Positions 6,596-9,207 of a stretch of 9,207 bases of DNA are shown in pieces. The notes beneath the pieces were generated by a model that did not search any database, had not been told where the DNA came from, and saw nothing but the letters and a program-made list of their open reading frames with translations. Origin of the DNA: Candidatus Woesearchaeota archaeon (lineage in GTDB: Archaea > Nanobdellota > Nanobdellia > Woesearchaeales > UBA10200); contig JACPBN010000026.1 of NCBI GenBank assembly GCA_016180275.1, positions 1-9,207 on the forward strand, in the 5' to 3' direction. Position 1 is the stretch's first letter. Every line of letters starts with the position of its first letter. The position numbers and the translations under genes are program-made.

Positions 6596-7375
6596 TCAGT
6601 TTTTCCTCAGATACTCCTTATACTCTCTGCTCTTAAGCAATTCCTTAGAGACATTAGAAAACTCTCCGGCTATCATCGTCAGTATATTCTTCTGCTTTTC
6701 ATGCAGCGATTCAAGCCTTTCAAGCGCAGCATTTTTTGAAGACAGTTCTGCCTTGCTCTCCAGGTTTGGAATTGCATTTTCTGCATTGCTTAGTAATCTA
6801 TTATACTCTGTCCTTAAGCTGCCAACATCTTCCTTAAACTTTTGAGTATTGCCAATCACACTCTTAATGCTTGTATCTTCCTGCGTCAGAAGCTTTTTCA
6901 TAACATGTCTGGTAGTCTTATAATCTTTGGTCAGCATTGTTGTTTTAAGTATGCCAAGATTATATGCAAGCAGCTCTAATTTATTTGTAATCTCATCATG
7001 CATTACTAATGAGCTGTTTATCCTCCTGATTGCAGAAATATTCTGCACAATTGTCTTTTTATCTTCATCATCAATATTCCTAAGAAATTCTTTGTGCTCT
7101 TTAGTATGTGTCTGCAGCCTCTTGCTCTGATTTTTCTCGAATGATACTAACAATTTCTTGACTTCTTCCAGTTGCTCAATATTCTCTTTGATCTCCCTAA
7201 TAGAAACTTCTGATTCAGTTCTGCTTAATCTGCCTTTTCTAGCATTCTTTCTCCCAGACTTTGGTTTGCCATCTAGCTTCTTGTCAGCAATAACCCTGCT
7301 TTCAGCATCTTCTGCTACACTGTCTGCAACAGCAATAGAATTAACTATCTCTTTTATGTAGTCTATGTTCAACAC
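6596..7375 (-). CDS. Coiled-coil protein of unknown function
   Basis: I do not recognise a family. The 259 residues are strongly helical and highly charged. Residues 1-30 form a short acidic helix, 32-54 are a basic, low-hydrophobicity linker (GKPKSGRKNARKGR), and 55-100 form a likely coiled coil (IREIKENIEQLEEVKKLL). Further long helices fill 105-165, 175-200 and 205-255. There is no signal peptide, membrane segment, Cys pair or nucleotide-binding motif. The start is a GTG at 7375; no ATG lies further upstream in frame, and a TATA-like box 29 nt upstream supports a leaderless GTG. The gene follows the ATPase gene by 52 nt. Its last residues, SREYKEYLRKN, are in the same frame as the broken relE and could be a remnant of that toxin's first helix, which would make the present C-terminus a fusion scar. 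A structural or scaffolding role is only a guess. Confidence 0.8.
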   Translation of the reverse strand: MLNIDYIKEIVNSIAVADSVAEDAESRVIADKKLDGKPKSGRKNARKGRLSRTESEVSIREIKENIEQLEEVKKLLVSFEKNQSKRLQTHTKEHKEFLRNIDDEDKKTIVQNISAIRRINSSLVMHDEITNKLELLAYNLGILKTTMLTKDYKTTRHVMKKLLTQEDTSIKSVIGNTQKFKEDVGSLRTEYNRLLSNAENAIPNLESKAELSSKNAALERLESLHEKQKNILTMIAGEFSNVSKELLKSREYKEYLRKN

Positions 7376-7398
7376 CTCTTGTATTATAATACTATTTA

Positions 7399-7408
7399 CA
7401 AATATAAT
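7399..7408 (-). promoter_or_regulatory. Candidate TATA box of the coiled-coil gene
   Basis: The minus strand reads ATTATATTTG with its centre about 29 nt before the GTG at 7375. This suits a leaderless start, but the whole 52-nt gap is AT-rich, so the match is weak. Read-through from the ATPase gene is also possible. Confidence 0.35.
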
Positions 7409-7427
7409 AGTTGTATATTACTTTTCA

Positions 7428-8801
7428 TTATAATAAGCTTTCTATATCATTTAAATCAAAGCATAGGCATCCTTCTGCCTTTCTCTTAAAAGATTTTGCT
7501 ATGACGCAGTAATATTCCTGTCTTTTGCTGATATTCCAGTTAACATGTTTAGATTTTTGCTTTAGTTGGTCAAATATTGTCTGCGCATCAACGTTCTCAC
7601 TCCATTTGCACTCTCCAAAAAGTATTTCCTTTGTTTGTTCGTTTAAGGCAAGTATGTCTATCTCTATGCTTTTTCTTTCATCATTTTCTCTGTTAGATCC
7701 CCACCATTTTCCTACTTTTGTAAAATTAAGCTTGGTTATTTCGATTAAGATATCTCTGCATAAATTCTCAAATTTCTTGCCAAAAAAAGAATTTATATCA
7801 TCCTTAACTTTAGAGATGGCATATTCGTTGATCTCGATAGATGATTTATACGGCTCGCAAAATTCAAACCAAAAATGGAAAAAATTGTCAGCAAAAGAAT
7901 AAATGCTCTTTTTTGTCTTTGCCTTCTCTGTTGCAGGATGCTCTTTTTTTATTATGCCTAATCTAATCAAAATCTTCAGGTATTTATCAATATCCTGTAC
8001 TTTTATTCCTGCCTTGTTTGCTATCTCAACAACCTTATTCTTGCCAGAAGCGATAGCCTCTAAGATTGACTTATATGCATCAGGCTCTCTTAGCTCTTCC
8101 TTTAAAACAAAGTCAATCTCTTCATATAGTCTTCCATTTTTATTTAATATCTCAGCTTCTACATTTTCCAAGGTTGACTTTTTGTCTGAAAATTTTTCTA
8201 GATAAAAAGGTATTCCGTCTAAAACTGCCCAAAATTCTATATTTTTAGAGGTTGTATTATTGGCGAAAAATTCAGATGTCTCTTTTAATGTAAAAGGCAG
8301 TACTTTCCAATGTCCAGTTTTTCTGCCATATAATGGCGACTTATAGCTAAGCACTCCTGTTTCCATCATGTTTATAGAAGAGCCGCATAAAATAAGCATG
8401 ATATTGCTGTCTTTAAGCACTTCATCAATAATTAATTGGAATATAGAGGGGATACTAGAATCTTTTTCAGCCAAATATGAGAACTCATCAAACACAATGA
8501 CAAGCTTATCGCTCTGTTTTTTTACTATATGCTTAAATACTTCTTCTGGTTCATTTGTTTCTATGGCTGCTTCATTGAAATATTCAGCAGCCATCTTCTT
8601 AAATCTTGCAATATTGCCGGCAGTCCCTCTTTTGTCGCATAAGAAATAGATGTGCTTTTTGTTTTTTACAAATTCCTTGATTAGTTCAGTTTTTCCAAGC
8701 CTTCTTCTGCCATATATCACAATAAACTCAAATTGTTTATTTTTATATCTAGCTTCTAAGAATTCTAGCTCTGCTTTTCTATTTATAAACTTTAGGAACA
8801 T
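7428..8801 (-). CDS. Archaeal ATPase with C-terminal DUF234 nuclease-like domain
   Basis: The 457 residues match the archaeal ATPase family (PF01637, a STAND/AAA-related P-loop group) joined to DUF234 (PF03008). The N-terminus has the family opening FINRKAELEFLE. Walker A is GRRRLGKTEL (31-40) and Walker B is VIVFDEF (101-107, D105-E106). ILCGSS (137-142) is the sensor strand, and LYGRKTG (157-163) follows. Residues about 240-286 form a winged helix. The C-terminal part carries a PD-(D/E)xK-like pattern: E345 in GKKFENLC, then EIDILAL (E380/D382), then GECKW (E397, K399), so the nuclease residues appear intact. The family is widespread in archaea; its substrate and role are not established. 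The ATG at 8801 has a TATA box 26 nt upstream and a palindrome in between, suggesting a leaderless, repressible gene. Alternative roles such as defence or mobile-element function cannot be separated here. Confidence 0.93.
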   Translation of the reverse strand: MFLKFINRKAELEFLEARYKNKQFEFIVIYGRRRLGKTELIKEFVKNKKHIYFLCDKRGTAGNIARFKKMAAEYFNEAAIETNEPEEVFKHIVKKQSDKLVIVFDEFSYLAEKDSSIPSIFQLIIDEVLKDSNIMLILCGSSINMMETGVLSYKSPLYGRKTGHWKVLPFTLKETSEFFANNTTSKNIEFWAVLDGIPFYLEKFSDKKSTLENVEAEILNKNGRLYEEIDFVLKEELREPDAYKSILEAIASGKNKVVEIANKAGIKVQDIDKYLKILIRLGIIKKEHPATEKAKTKKSIYSFADNFFHFWFEFCEPYKSSIEINEYAISKVKDDINSFFGKKFENLCRDILIEITKLNFTKVGKWWGSNRENDERKSIEIDILALNEQTKEILFGECKWSENVDAQTIFDQLKQKSKHVNWNISKRQEYYCVIAKSFKRKAEGCLCFDLNDIESLL

Positions 8802-8805
8802 ACTG

Positions 8806-8825
8806 ATTAGGATTGTAATCCTAAT
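8806..8825. promoter_or_regulatory. Palindromic operator at the ATPase promoter
   Basis: The arms ATTAGGATT (8806-8814) and AATCCTAAT (8817-8825) are exact reverse complements around a 2-nt centre (GT). The site lies between the TATA box and the ATG at 8801, 5 bp from the start codon, so binding there would block initiation. A related site is found at 8964-8983. Confidence 0.72.
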
Positions 8826-8832
8826 ATTTAAA
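8824..8832 (-). promoter_or_regulatory. TATA box of the ATPase gene
   Basis: The minus strand reads TTTAAATAT with its centre about 27 nt before the ATG at 8801, predicting a leaderless transcript. It abuts the palindrome. Confidence 0.65.
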
Positions 8833-8963
8833 GCTTTCTGTTATTGAAGCTATCTACTTTTATCTGTTATTTATTATAGATATAAGTAGTATTGACCTAT
8901 CTTATATTTTATGTTAGTTACAACTTACATATTTTACTATCTATTTGCTATAATCATCTGATA

Positions 8964-8983
8964 ATTCGGAACGTAATCCTAAT
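8964..8983. promoter_or_regulatory. Second, degenerate copy of the ATPase operator
   Basis: ATTCGGAAC-GT-AATCCTAAT matches the 8806-8825 site at 17 of 20 positions, with the right half and centre (GTAATCCTAAT, 11 bp) identical. It lies 158 bp upstream of the first copy, at the edge of the TGAATAT repeat cluster. It may be an auxiliary binding site for the same regulator; this is inference from sequence likeness. Confidence 0.5.
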
Positions 8984-8984
8984 C

Positions 8985-9021
8985 TGAATATTCACCAGCT
9001 GAATATTCAGTAAGTGAATAT
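8985..9021. repeat. Three TGAATAT repeats at 15-bp spacing
   Basis: TGAATATTCA occurs at 8985-8994 and 9000-9009, and TGAATAT again at 9015-9021; starts are exactly 15 bp apart. The first two are perfect 10-bp palindromes, the second extended to 12 bp (CTGAATATTCAG). Apart from this cluster and the operator copies, the 8802-9116 interval holds only AT-rich sequence, including a TA-rich run at 9081-9098, and no convincing gene. Confidence 0.65.
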
Positions 9022-9116
9022 ATTACATCAACTAAAATATAATTCTCCTAACAAAGCATGTTCTGCAAAATATAGGTTGATATATGTATATATATATTAC
9101 ACAAGAAATGGTAGTG

Positions 9117-9206
9117 TTAGTGTTTGACTGATTTGAGTTTATTGTTATATTCATATAGGAATATTTTTAATACAATATCATGCATTTCTTTTGATTTAGA
9201 GAATGC
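9117..9206 (-). CDS. Possible C-terminal tail of a gene entering from the right
   Basis: One minus-strand frame is open from the right edge to a TAA at 9119-9117, giving 29 residues that end KIFLYEYNNKLKSVKH. The stretch is an amphipathic, Lys-rich helix, as is common at archaeal C-termini. It is too short to assign, and chance openness is quite possible in AT-rich DNA. If real, it would be the gene upstream of the ATPase in the same direction. Confidence 0.28.
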   Translation of the reverse strand, partial: AFSKSKEMHDIVLKIFLYEYNNKLKSVKH

Positions 9207-9207
9207 A

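Noticed and set aside
7385..7415. Inverted and direct AT repeats (ACTATT/AATAGT, TTGTAT) between the ATPase and coiled-coil genes
   Set aside because: Six-base AT-only matches are expected by chance here.
9081..9098. TA-rich run (tatatgtatatatatat) as a promoter or origin
   Set aside because: Simple dinucleotide sequence is expected in AT-rich intergenic DNA, and no gene follows at a suitable distance on either strand.

Overview
The window looks like a piece of an AT-rich archaeal genome, most likely a DPANN-type lineage (Woesearchaeota/Pacearchaeota-like). The lineage is inference. The archaeal call rests on four things: an archaeal/eukaryotic-type isoleucyl-tRNA synthetase, a signal peptidase with the archaeal Ser-His-Asp active-site layout, an archaeal ATPase fused to a DUF234 nuclease-like domain, and TATA boxes sitting about 26-30 nt upstream of start codons (leaderless transcription). 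All convincing genes lie on the minus strand; long plus-strand open frames are shadows.

Layout from left to right (transcription runs right to left). 1-447: N-terminal 149 residues of a winged-helix plus nucleotidyltransferase protein, running off the left edge, with a perfect 29-bp palindrome over its start codon. 631-1598: a two-gene unit, signal peptidase I followed after 5 nt by a small unknown protein. 1714-1906: a GC-rich element with long inverted arms that overlaps the 3' end of the next gene; it is either a structured RNA or a MITE-like insertion. 1853-2890: an unusual large protein with PIN-like motifs whose last residues are encoded by that element. 3006-6251: isoleucyl-tRNA synthetase. 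6381-6592: a broken RelE-family toxin gene. 6596-7375: a coiled-coil protein of unknown function. 7428-8801: ATPase/DUF234 protein with an operator-like palindrome at its promoter. 8802-9116: an intergenic region with a second degenerate copy of that palindrome and three 15-bp-phased TGAATAT repeats. 9117-9206: possible C-terminal tail of another minus-strand gene.

The signal peptidase and IleRS are housekeeping genes. The rest has the flavour of an accessory region: a nucleotidyltransferase of the kind found in toxin-antitoxin pairs, a decayed RelE toxin, a truncated PIN-like protein and a DUF234 ATPase. The strongest non-routine signals are the two palindromic operators placed between TATA box and start codon of wHTH-containing genes, the repeat cluster upstream of the ATPase, the inverted-repeat element at 1714-1906 and the relE pseudogene.
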